Positions 1-5,728 of a stretch of DNA of 5,728 nt are shown here, piece by piece. Numbering within the stretch: position 1 is the stretch's first letter; each line of letters begins with the position of its first letter. The notes under the pieces were generated by a model that saw only the letters and a list, made by a program, of their open reading frames with translations, made no database searches and had not been told where the DNA came from. Position numbers and translations under genes: made by a program. Where the stretch lies: assembly GCA_947383065.1 (NCBI GenBank), contig CANDCB010000070.1, positions 1 through 5,728 on the forward strand, written 5' to 3'. The DNA comes from an uncultured Bacillota bacterium (GTDB lineage: Bacteria > Bacillota_I > Bacilli_A > RF39 > UBA660).

Positions 1-22
1 CCCCACACCCACCAACGACGTC
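1..22. other. Non-genomic contig-end sequence beside adapter
   Basis: This C-rich stretch directly abuts the adapter match and differs sharply in composition from the AT-rich remainder. It contains CCACC and a GA-rich part loosely like the flow-cell (P5) arm that normally precedes the adapter, but it does not match exactly. It is most likely error-rich adapter or read-end sequence. I see no gene in it. Confidence 0.7.
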
Positions 23-3000
23 ACACTCTTTCCCTACACGACGCTCTTCCGATCTCTTTTTTAATAATATCTAATGATAATGTTTCGCTCTTAATATATT
101 CCATAAAGCTTTGTACACAATCATCAATTGCATTATCACCATCATAATATAGTGTTATGCGATCTGCAACATTAAAGTCCATATTTTTACGAAGTTGCTG
201 TATTTTAGAAATCATTTCACGAGCAATTCCTTCTAAGACTAATTCTCTAGTTAATGATGTTTCAAGAATAATAAAATTATTATTTTCCATACCAACATTA
301 AATCCTTCTTTAGATGATATTCTTATTTCTACCATATCTTTTGTAACATCAATTTCTTTTCCATCAATAGTCATTTTTAGATTTTCATCTTTTTGTAGTT
401 TATTAATACTTTCTTCATCTAATGTTTCAAGTTTAGCTTGAAATTCTTTTATAAGTGGACCAAAAACTTTACCAACATTTTTAAAATTAGGTTTAACACT
501 TAAATTCATATATTCATTTAAATTATCAACAAACACTACTTTTTTAATATTAAGTTCTTCTTCAATTAATGGAACTAAATCAGCTATTAAATCTTTATTT
601 TTTCCATCTAATATTGCTTCACTAAGAGGTTGACGAACCTTAATTTTTGTTTCTTCACGAACAAAACGTCCAATTGAAATTAAATTTCTAATCAAATCCA
701 TACGTTTTTCTGTTACTTCATCAATCAATTTTTCATTATATTTAGGGAAATCAGCTAAATGAACTGACTTTTCTTTAGTTAACTTCGTATAAATTTCTTC
801 AGTTATAAATGGTATAATCGGTGCTGCCATACAACATAATCCAACTAATACCTCATAAGTTGTCATATAAACTGCTTTCTTTGAATTATCTAATTCTGAA
901 GCCCAAAAACGTTTTCTATTTCTTCTAATATACCAATTAGATAAATCTTCTGAAACAAATTCAGTAAGCGCTCTAACAACCTTATTTAAATCATATTCTT
1001 CATAACTTTCAGTTACATATTTTAATAATTTATTATATTTAGATAATAACCATCTATCTATTTCTTCTCTTTCTTCATAAGAAACATTACAATTATTTAT
1101 ATCAATATTATCTGTATTCGCATATAAAGCAAAGAAGCTATAAGTATTCTTTAATGGATTAAAGAACTTAGAATATACTTCCTTTAAACCATTTATATCA
1201 AATCTTAAAGGTGTCCACACAGGTGAAACATATGGTAAATAAAATCTAACTACATCAGCTCCATATTCTTTCATTGTTGTAAATGGTTCAACAATATTGC
1301 CTTTTGATTTAGACATTTTTTTACCTTCAGCATCTTGAATTAAATCATTTACTAAAACATTTTTAAATGGTGCACAACCTTTTAAGAAAGTTGAAATTAT
1401 TATTAAAGTATAAAACCATCCTCTTGTTTGATCAATTCCTTCACAAATAAAATCAGCTGGAAATTGATCTTCAAAAATATCCTCATTTTCAAATGGCCAA
1501 TGGTATTGTGCAAATGGCATAGCTCCTGAATCAAACCAACAATCAATTACATCTTTAGTACGTGTCATTGCTTTTCCACATTTTGGACATTTTAAATGAA
1601 CATTATCAACATAAGGACGATGTAAATCAATTGATTCATCAATATCTTCAATTGCTTTTTCTACTAATTCTTTTCTTGAACCAATCATTTCATCATGACC
1701 ACATTCACAAGTCCAATAAGGTAATGGAGTTCCCCAATAACGACTACGAGAAATTGCCCAATCATTCATATTTAAAAGCCAGTTACCAAATCTTTTTTCA
1801 CCAACATAAGCTGGATACCAATTAACTTTCTTATTAGCTTCAACTATTTTATCTTTAATATCAGTAACACGTAAATAATATGATGGTTTTGAATAATAAA
1901 CTAATGGTGAATCACAACGCCAGCAATGTGGATAATTATGAACCATTTTTTGCTTCTTAAATAACTTACCATTTTCTTTTAAATATTTTATTACTTCTTT
2001 ATCAGCATCAAATATTAACATATCTTTCCAAGGACCTTCAGTATACTTACCATCTTCTCCTACTGGATTAACATATGGTAAACCATATTTTTTACCTACT
2101 AAAGAGTCGTCTTCACCAAATGCTGGAGCAATATGAACAATACCTGTCCCATCTTCTGCTGTTACATATGAATCTACAGTTACGAAAAAAGCTTTACCTT
2201 GAACATCTATTTCAGGTATTAATTGTTCATATTCTAAATATTCTAAATCTGTTCCCTTATATGTTTCTAATACTTCTACATCTTCACCTAAAACTTTAGT
2301 TACTAAAGATTCAGCCAAAATAAACTTATAATCGCCACTTTTTACTTTAACATAAGTTAAAAGAGGATTAACACATAAAGCTACATTTGATAGTAACGTC
2401 CATGGTGTTGTTGTCCATACTAAGAAATATACATCTTCATCTTTCTTCTTCATTGGAACAATAACAGTCTCAACAGTATCTTCTTTATAACCTTGAGCAA
2501 CTTCATGTGAAGCTAAACCTGTTCCACATCTAGGACAATATGGCAATATTTTATGTCCTTCATAAAATAAACCTTTTTTAAAAAATTCTTTTAAAATATA
2601 CCATTCAGTCTCCACATAATCACAATCATATGTAATATAAGGATTTTCTACATCAATAAATTGCCCCATCTTCTCTGTTAAATCAGTAAAAGCCTCTTTA
2701 TTTTTCCAGACAGATTCCTTACATTTTTCATTAAATTCTTTAATACCATATTTTTCAATATCCTGTTTTCCACTAAATCCTAATTCTTTTTCTACTTGTA
2801 ATTCAACTGGTAATCCATGAGTATCCCATCCAACTTTTCTTACAACTCTTTCACCCTTCATTGTATGATATTTAGTTAGTGTATCCTTTAAAAATTTAGC
2901 AAGCATATGATGTAAACCAGGAAAACCATTAGCCGTAGCTGGTCCATCATAAAAAACAAACTTCTTAGCATTAGCTCTATTAGCTAAAGTATCTTGATAT

Positions 3001-3086
3001 ATTTTTTGAACACCACCCCATTTTTTTAAAGTATCTTGTTCAACCTCTGAAGCAGCTCTTTTATCTAATTCTAAAAAATTTTTCAT
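21..3086 (-). CDS. ileS: Isoleucyl-tRNA synthetase, type 2, 3'-truncated into adapter
   Basis: Cytoplasmic class I synthetase that charges tRNA-Ile with isoleucine using ATP. Only residues 1-1010 (57-3086) are genuine; residues 1011-1021 and the stop come from adapter sequence, so the last few tens of residues are probably missing. Visible parts: Rossmann start with the signature motif as GLHH (57-60) after DGPATANG; GWDTHGLPVE (87-96); CP1 editing domain with the threonine-rich WTTTPWT (224-230) and HIAPAFGEDD (318-327); cysteine pairs CPRC (184-187), CWRC (388-391) and CPKC (500-503); DWAISRSRYWG (442-452); KMSKS (590-594); and an anticodon-binding domain with SNWYIRRNRKRFW (716-728). The length and the RRNRKRFW block fit the eukaryote-like type 2 family. 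The start is supported by GGAGGAG at 3092-3098, inside the upstream CDS, five bases before ATG. Second gene of a T-box(Ile) operon, overlapping the CYTH stop as TAATG. Confidence 0.96.
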   Translation of the reverse strand: MKNFLELDKRAASEVEQDTLKKWGGVQKIYQDTLANRANAKKFVFYDGPATANGFPGLHHMLAKFLKDTLTKYHTMKGERVVRKVGWDTHGLPVELQVEKELGFSGKQDIEKYGIKEFNEKCKESVWKNKEAFTDLTEKMGQFIDVENPYITYDCDYVETEWYILKEFFKKGLFYEGHKILPYCPRCGTGLASHEVAQGYKEDTVETVIVPMKKKDEDVYFLVWTTTPWTLLSNVALCVNPLLTYVKVKSGDYKFILAESLVTKVLGEDVEVLETYKGTDLEYLEYEQLIPEIDVQGKAFFVTVDSYVTAEDGTGIVHIAPAFGEDDSLVGKKYGLPYVNPVGEDGKYTEGPWKDMLIFDADKEVIKYLKENGKLFKKQKMVHNYPHCWRCDSPLVYYSKPSYYLRVTDIKDKIVEANKKVNWYPAYVGEKRFGNWLLNMNDWAISRSRYWGTPLPYWTCECGHDEMIGSRKELVEKAIEDIDESIDLHRPYVDNVHLKCPKCGKAMTRTKDVIDCWFDSGAMPFAQYHWPFENEDIFEDQFPADFICEGIDQTRGWFYTLIIISTFLKGCAPFKNVLVNDLIQDAEGKKMSKSKGNIVEPFTTMKEYGADVVRFYLPYVSPVWTPLRFDINGLKEVYSKFFNPLKNTYSFFALYANTDNIDINNCNVSYEEREEIDRWLLSKYNKLLKYVTESYEEYDLNKVVRALTEFVSEDLSNWYIRRNRKRFWASELDNSKKAVYMTTYEVLVGLCCMAAPIIPFITEEIYTKLTKEKSVHLADFPKYNEKLIDEVTEKRMDLIRNLISIGRFVREETKIKVRQPLSEAILDGKNKDLIADLVPLIEEELNIKKVVFVDNLNEYMNLSVKPNFKNVGKVFGPLIKEFQAKLETLDEESINKLQKDENLKMTIDGKEIDVTKDMVEIRISSKEGFNVGMENNNFIILETSLTRELVLEGIAREMISKIQQLRKNMDFNVADRITLYYDGDNAIDDCVQSFMEYIKSETLSLDIIKKEIGRASCRERV
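23..55 (+). other. Illumina TruSeq read-1 adapter contamination
   Basis: All 33 bases match the Illumina universal adapter / read-1 primer site from memory, beginning ACACTCTTTCCC and ending GCTCTTCCGATCT. The junction with genomic DNA falls at about 55/56. Read on the minus strand it extends the isoleucyl-tRNA synthetase frame with the residues EIGRASCRERV and supplies a TGA at 21-23 (only its first base lies in the adapter). That peptide is a familiar adapter-derived artefact in protein databases. It is a library artefact at a contig end and has no biological role. Confidence 0.97.
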
Positions 3087-3631
3087 TATTTCTCCTCCAT
3101 TTCAAAATTTAAATCAGCTAAATGTTGTCCTTCATAACCATAATAAGAATAAATACTTGCAACATCTAACGTAACAATTTTAGAGTCTTTTAACCCTAAC
3201 TTTTCTAAACATTGATAAACTTCTTCTTCTGAATTTCCTTCAATTTCTACATATTCTGGTATTAAAGGCCATTTATCTAAATCAATTTCTACGCCATCAA
3301 GTATATATTGTGTCCTTTTATTTTCTTGAAAACCCCTATTTTTATAACCTAAAAGTTCTAAAAGTTCATTTGCTTTAGCAAAATCATCAACTTCTATTTC
3401 CAATTCTTTTGTTCCATCAATAGATTTCGCCTCTATATCTTTAATAGTAATTGTTGATTTTTGCCCATTTGTTCTCAATCTAATCCACTTATTATCACTT
3501 TTTGGTTTTAAATCATAAACATATCTTTGCTGCAAAGATGAAAATTTAAATTCTGCCCCTAAACTTTCTAACTTTTTGATTAATTCCTCATGATTTATTT
3601 CTAAAACCCTTATTTCATATTCTATATTCAT
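3086..3631 (-). CDS. CYTH-domain protein (class IV adenylate cyclase / triphosphatase-like)
   Basis: A 181-residue, single-domain protein of the CYTH / triphosphate-tunnel metalloenzyme superfamily. Members bind a triphosphate group and divalent metals inside a beta barrel and act as tripolyphosphatases, thiamine-triphosphatases, or class IV (CyaB) adenylate cyclases. Seen here: the N-terminal ExExK-type signature as EYEIR (4-8, Arg replacing the last Lys); KWIRLR (48-53); TIKD (62-65); alternating acids ELEIEVDD (76-83); KR (105-106); EIDLD (115-119); and EYVEIEG (126-132). These are the charged strands expected to line the tunnel. There is no signal peptide or membrane segment, so it is cytoplasmic. 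Start supported by the near-consensus SD GGAGGTGA at 3635-3642. First gene after the isoleucine T-box and overlapping ileS by one base. The fold is confident; the substrate cannot be told from sequence, and cyclase activity should not be assumed. Confidence 0.88.
   Translation of the reverse strand: MNIEYEIRVLEINHEELIKKLESLGAEFKFSSLQQRYVYDLKPKSDNKWIRLRTNGQKSTITIKDIEAKSIDGTKELEIEVDDFAKANELLELLGYKNRGFQENKRTQYILDGVEIDLDKWPLIPEYVEIEGNSEEEVYQCLEKLGLKDSKIVTLDVASIYSYYGYEGQHLADLNFEMEEK
3092..3098 (-). promoter_or_regulatory. Ribosome binding site of ileS inside the CYTH gene
   Basis: The minus strand reads GGAGGAG, five bases before the ileS ATG (3084-3086). It lies within the last codons of the CYTH gene. 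With the TAATG stop/start overlap at 3084-3088, it supports both the chosen ileS start and translational coupling of the two genes. Confidence 0.85.
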
Positions 3632-3634
3632 ATG

Positions 3635-3642
3635 TCACCTCC
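3635..3642 (-). promoter_or_regulatory. Ribosome binding site of the CYTH gene
   Basis: The minus strand reads GGAGGTGA, an eight-base match to the anti-SD complement, with six bases between GGAGG and the ATG at 3629-3631. It follows the T-box terminator U-tract by about eight bases, so it is transcribed only on readthrough. No leader segment complementary to it was found, which argues for transcriptional rather than translational control. Confidence 0.85.
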
Positions 3643-3649
3643 AAATACT

Positions 3650-3710
3650 AAAAAAATTCATAAATCTAAGGACGAAAAAACTCCGTGGTACCACCTTAGT
3701 TTATGAATTT
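3650..3710 (-). terminator. T-box terminator with nested antiterminator
   Basis: AAATTCATAAA (3700-3710) pairs with TTTATGAATTT (3654-3664). After one bulged A, CTAAGG (3694-3699) pairs with CCTTAG (3666-3671), then a U-tract runs 3650-3656. The same helix continues into the antiterminator: the seven-base bulge TGGTACC (3687-3693), then ACG (3684-3686) with CGT (3672-3674). There is no separate downstream arm complementary to CGTCC, as in classical T-boxes. The pairing is seen directly; that it terminates transcription is inferred. Confidence 0.8.
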
Positions 3711-3874
3711 ATCATACACTTAATACTTATAACGTCAGTAAACGTTTATTCTTACTAATTTCAGAATAAAACATCAGAAGTGATTCTCAATTAATTTTCA
3801 GTTACTAATTTTTCACCAACCACTAGCTCTCTTAAACTTACTTATTAATTGACGTCTTCATCAATTGCTTTACG
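3650..3874 (-). ncRNA. T-box riboswitch, isoleucine-specific (specifier AUC)
   Basis: Leader RNA that senses uncharged tRNA-Ile and controls readthrough into the CYTH-ileS operon. Stem I can be drawn: GAAG (3856-3859) pairs with CTTC (3777-3780); above it an internal loop carries AGAATCA (3781-3787) with specifier ATC at 3782-3784 followed by the usual purine; above that CAATTAAT (3844-3851) pairs with ATTAATTG (3788-3795). GATGA/TGATG below the specifier loop resemble the kink-turn. The distal part has the typical AGAG and GGTTGGTGAAA sequences, closed by CTAGT (3822-3826) and ATTAG (3805-3809). A linker hairpin TTTATTCT/AGAATAAA spans 3745-3770. The conserved T-box AAGGTGGTACCACGG is at 3682-3696; its UGGU would pair with the ACCA end of tRNA-Ile (discriminator A). 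The AUC specifier agrees with the downstream ileS. Confidence 0.95.
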
Positions 3875-3880
3875 TTTTTT

Positions 3881-3910
3881 AGTATACACCAAAAATTTCA
3901 GAAATGTCAA
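3881..3910 (-). promoter_or_regulatory. Sigma-A-type promoter of the T-box operon
   Basis: The minus strand has a perfect -35 TTGACA (3905-3910) and a -10 TATACT (3881-3886), separated by 18 bases. Transcription would begin near 3872-3876, just upstream of stem I of the T-box. The -35 begins only ten bases after the stop codon of the HAD gene. The assignment is strong because box quality and position relative to the leader agree. Confidence 0.85.
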
Positions 3911-3919
3911 TTGTTTATT

Positions 3920-4747
3920 TTAATCATTATTTAAAAGAAGTTCTTCTAATATTTTAGCTGCTCCATCATTTTTTACATCATCAGCAATTAAAGTAGCATT
4001 ATCTTTTAATACTTGATTTGCATTCCCCATAGCAATAGACGTTCCAACAACATCACAAATACATATATCATCATATCCATTACCAATTGCTATAGCTTCA
4101 TCAAAAGCAATTTCCAAATATTCCAAAAGTTCTACTATCCCTGTACTTTTTGCAATATTCAAAGTTACAAAATCATGATAATATTCTTTATTTTTCTTTC
4201 TTTTACCTTCAATTAAATCAATTGATGAATGAACTACTTTTAAAGATGGAAATTTTTCTTTAAACAAACTAGGTAACACCAACATACGATCATAATTAGA
4301 ACTTAAAATAACAATTTGATTCACTTTATTTTTTTCTAGAACTTTATTAATATCTTCAAAATAAATAACAGGTTCACTATTATATTTATAATCTTTATGA
4401 TTTACATATCTATTATCTAATGAATTTAAAATGATTGTCATTTGATGTTCTTGACAATAATCATATATTTCTTTAATATCATTATTTGCAATTGGCTTAG
4501 AAAAAATAACTTCACCATTATGATAATTATAAACTTCAGAACCATTAGAACTTATTATAAACTCACTCAAACCAGCTTCAATACTTTTTTTTATCGCATA
4601 ACTAGCACTTCGACCTGTATTAATAACAATCTTAATTCCCAAATCCTTTATTCTTTTCATTACCATTTTTGTATAATCAGACACTGGCTCATTAGCTGGA
4701 TTCAAAGTATCATCAATATCAATAAAGATAATCTTACATTTTTTCAT
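3920..4747 (-). CDS. Cof-type HAD-IIB family phosphatase
   Basis: A 275-residue cytoplasmic haloacid dehalogenase-like hydrolase, probably a Mg-dependent phosphatase of sugar phosphates, nucleotides or similar small metabolites. Motif I is DIDDT (10-14), with D10 as expected nucleophile and D12 as general acid/base. Motif II is NTGR (43-46, T44). A type IIB cap fills about residues 85-190. Motif III is K200 in NIAKSTGI. Motif IV is GNGYDD (222-227), where most relatives have GDGxND, followed by the usual SIAMGNA (237-243). Length is typical of the Cof family. Start supported by SD AGGTGAT at 4751-4757, three bases before ATG. It sits between a terminator upstream and a separate promoter downstream, so is probably monocistronic, although I see no terminator after it. 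Substrate cannot be predicted. The first Asp of motif IV being Asn is conservative but notable. Confidence 0.93.
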   Translation of the reverse strand: MKKCKIIFIDIDDTLNPANEPVSDYTKMVMKRIKDLGIKIVINTGRSASYAIKKSIEAGLSEFIISSNGSEVYNYHNGEVIFSKPIANNDIKEIYDYCQEHQMTIILNSLDNRYVNHKDYKYNSEPVIYFEDINKVLEKNKVNQIVILSSNYDRMLVLPSLFKEKFPSLKVVHSSIDLIEGKRKKNKEYYHDFVTLNIAKSTGIVELLEYLEIAFDEAIAIGNGYDDICICDVVGTSIAMGNANQVLKDNATLIADDVKNDGAAKILEELLLNND

Positions 4748-4775
4748 ATTATCACCTATTGCAAAACCTATAACT

Positions 4776-4805
4776 ATTATTACATAGATAACAAATAGTA
4801 TACAA
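4776..4805 (-). promoter_or_regulatory. Candidate promoter of the HAD phosphatase gene
   Basis: The minus strand has an extended -10, TGTAATAAT (AATAAT at 4776-4781), and a weak -35, TTGTAT (4800-4805), 18 bases apart. This would give a leader of roughly 20 bases before ATG. It lies after the upstream terminator, where a promoter is needed. In such AT-rich DNA, similar boxes arise by chance, so support is modest. Confidence 0.4.
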
Positions 4806-4839
4806 ATTTATTTCCTTTTATTTACTTAATATTTACAAT

Positions 4840-4872
4840 AAAAAAATGCAAACACTTTTCATGTCTACATTT
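4840..4872 (-). terminator. Intrinsic terminator of the YfhO-like gene
   Basis: AAATGTAGACAT (4861-4872) pairs with GTGTTTGCATTT (4844-4855) over 12 positions including three G-U pairs. The loop is GAAAA (4856-4860) and a seven-base U-tract covers 4840-4846. It begins about ten bases after the stop codon at 4883-4885. This is a standard Rho-independent terminator that separates the membrane protein gene from the HAD gene. Confidence 0.85.
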
Positions 4873-4882
4873 CATCTGTCAT

Positions 4883-5728
4883 TTATATCTTACGTTTAGA
4901 TTCTAAATAAGTTATAACCACAAATACTATAACTCCAAATAACGAAGTCCATAGTGAAATATTTTTCATTGGTGCTTTATATTCAATCTCAATATCATAA
5001 TTACCTTCACTTAATTTAAAACCAACATAAGCATTATCAACTTTTTCATAATTAGTTTTTACCCCATCAACCTTAATTATGAATCCTTTATCATATGGAA
5101 CAGTCAACATAAAATAACTATTATCAATTACATTAACACTTCCAACAATTTTATCACCTTTAGTTTTACCATTATCAATAATAAGACGACTAATATTTTT
5201 AGAAATTTGTTCTAAATAAGCATAATCTAAAACATAAGTTTCAAAATCACACAAATTATATTCCCCTTCAGTAAAACTAAATGTTAAACTCTTTTGTTCT
5301 TTAGAGGCTAAAACAAAATCAAAAATTTCATTCCCGTTATAATATTTCCAAGTAGTTGCTGTTAATTTATTTTTAACATTATTTATTTTTATTGATAAAT
5401 CCTGATTTGGACTAGACTTTGCCATTTTAAATCTTACTAACAAAATCTTATCTTGATATTTTTTTGGTAAATCATAATTTATTTTAAGAGTATCTTTAAC
5501 ATTTACACTAATAGAACCATCATCTTCGACTTTAGTATTATCATTTTTAAGTATTTCATGATAATCTAAATCATTAACTTTCTCTGTATGAGAAATAAAA
5601 TTATTATTTGTTTTAGCATCAGCAACTATAACATTTAATAAAGCTTCTTGTTGTAGTGCAAATTCTAATTCATTAAAATCTTCATAATTCATAATATTAG
5701 AAGTTGCAAAACCAAGTGGTAACACATT
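4883..5728 (-). CDS. YfhO-family membrane protein, C-terminal part
   Basis: Only the last 282 or so residues are present; the frame is open to the window edge and an in-frame AAT codon precedes the GTG at 5723-5725, so that GTG is an internal Val and not a start. YfhO proteins are large polytopic membrane proteins, usually around 850-900 residues, related to GT-C glycosyltransferases; Bacillus YfhO has been tied to glycosylation of lipoteichoic acid. Recognition rests on LPLGFATSN at the start of the fragment, followed by the F-x-x-QEALLN segment, the C-terminal block VPYDKGFIIKVDG (209-221 of the fragment) with NAYVGFKLSEG (231-241), and a final membrane helix at about 256-273 ending in the positive tail SKRKI. 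The region between is a predicted extracytoplasmic beta-rich domain. An intrinsic terminator follows. The precise substrate here is unknown. Confidence 0.85.
   Translation of the reverse strand, partial: NVLPLGFATSNIMNYEDFNELEFALQQEALLNVIVADAKTNNNFISHTEKVNDLDYHEILKNDNTKVEDDGSISVNVKDTLKINYDLPKKYQDKILLVRFKMAKSSPNQDLSIKINNVKNKLTATTWKYYNGNEIFDFVLASKEQKSLTFSFTEGEYNLCDFETYVLDYAYLEQISKNISRLIIDNGKTKGDKIVGSVNVIDNSYFMLTVPYDKGFIIKVDGVKTNYEKVDNAYVGFKLSEGNYDIEIEYKAPMKNISLWTSLFGVIVFVVITYLESKRKI

Noticed and set aside
21..23. TGA stop of ileS as evidence for the natural gene end
   Set aside because: The codon straddles the adapter boundary on the artificial side and is not genomic.
157..441. Plus-strand open frame of 94 codons opposite ileS
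   Set aside because: It is antisense to well-conserved ileS coding sequence, has no ribosome binding site that stands out, and its translation resembles no family.
1562..2299. Two plus-strand open frames (1562-1825 and 2075-2299)
   Set aside because: Both lie opposite the ileS core and encode Leu/His/Gln-rich low-complexity sequence typical of the reverse strand of an AT-rich gene.
3675..3680. U-run within the T-box as a second terminator
   Set aside because: The six T's follow GTGGTACCACGGAG, which can form only a very short hairpin. They are better explained as the loop of the antiterminator A2 helix.
3685..3694. Palindrome GTGGTACCAC as a protein-binding operator
   Set aside because: It is part of the conserved T-box sequence that binds the tRNA acceptor end; the symmetry is incidental.
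4013..4798. Plus-strand open frames at 4013-4216 and 4442-4798
   Set aside because: They are antisense to the HAD gene, with Ile/Asn/Tyr/Thr-rich translations and no recognisable domain; the second also crosses the HAD promoter region.
5723..5725. GTG as the start of the YfhO-like gene
   Set aside because: The frame stays open upstream (AAT at 5726-5728), no SD can be seen, and LPLGFATSN is internal in YfhO proteins; the gene continues beyond the window.
57..5728. Alternative genetic code (TGA = Trp), considered because of the low GC
   Set aside because: Checked Trp codons are TGG, the frames are intact under the standard code, and the natural stops are TAA.

Overview
The window is strongly AT-rich and every gene lies on the minus strand. 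It looks like the end of an assembled contig from a low-GC Bacillota genome. The evidence is a T-box riboswitch, near-perfect GGAGG-type ribosome binding sites, a Cof-type HAD phosphatase and a YfhO-family membrane protein. Tryptophan codons that I checked are TGG and the natural stops are TAA, so the standard bacterial code fits. An uncultured gut-type member of class Bacilli is a reasonable guess, but the sequence does not prove it.

Read in transcription order (high to low coordinates), the layout is as follows. (1) 4883-5728: the 3' end of a YfhO-like polytopic membrane protein gene, open at the window edge and closed by a clear intrinsic terminator at 4840-4872. (2) 3920-4747: a Cof/HAD-IIB phosphatase with its own SD and a plausible extended -10 promoter, but no terminator. 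(3) 3650-3910: a sigma-A promoter followed by an isoleucine T-box leader with specifier codon AUC and T-box bulge UGGUACC. (4) 3086-3631: a CYTH-domain (triphosphate-tunnel) protein. (5) 21-3086: isoleucyl-tRNA synthetase, whose ATG overlaps the CYTH stop codon (TAATG). Genes 4 and 5 form a translationally coupled two-gene operon under the T-box, so uncharged tRNA-Ile should induce both.

Three points deserve attention. The first 55 bases are not genomic: positions 23-55 are an exact Illumina sequencing-adapter sequence, so the ileS frame ends in an adapter-encoded tail (EIGRASCRERV) and the true C-terminus is missing. The synthetase has the signature motif GLHH in place of HxGH, a swap known from some type 2 IleRS enzymes and linked to very high mupirocin resistance. 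The T-box leader is unusual because its antiterminator lies inside the terminator helix, and the only obvious competitor is a small upstream hairpin. I found no mobile element, CRISPR array, tRNA or rRNA gene.
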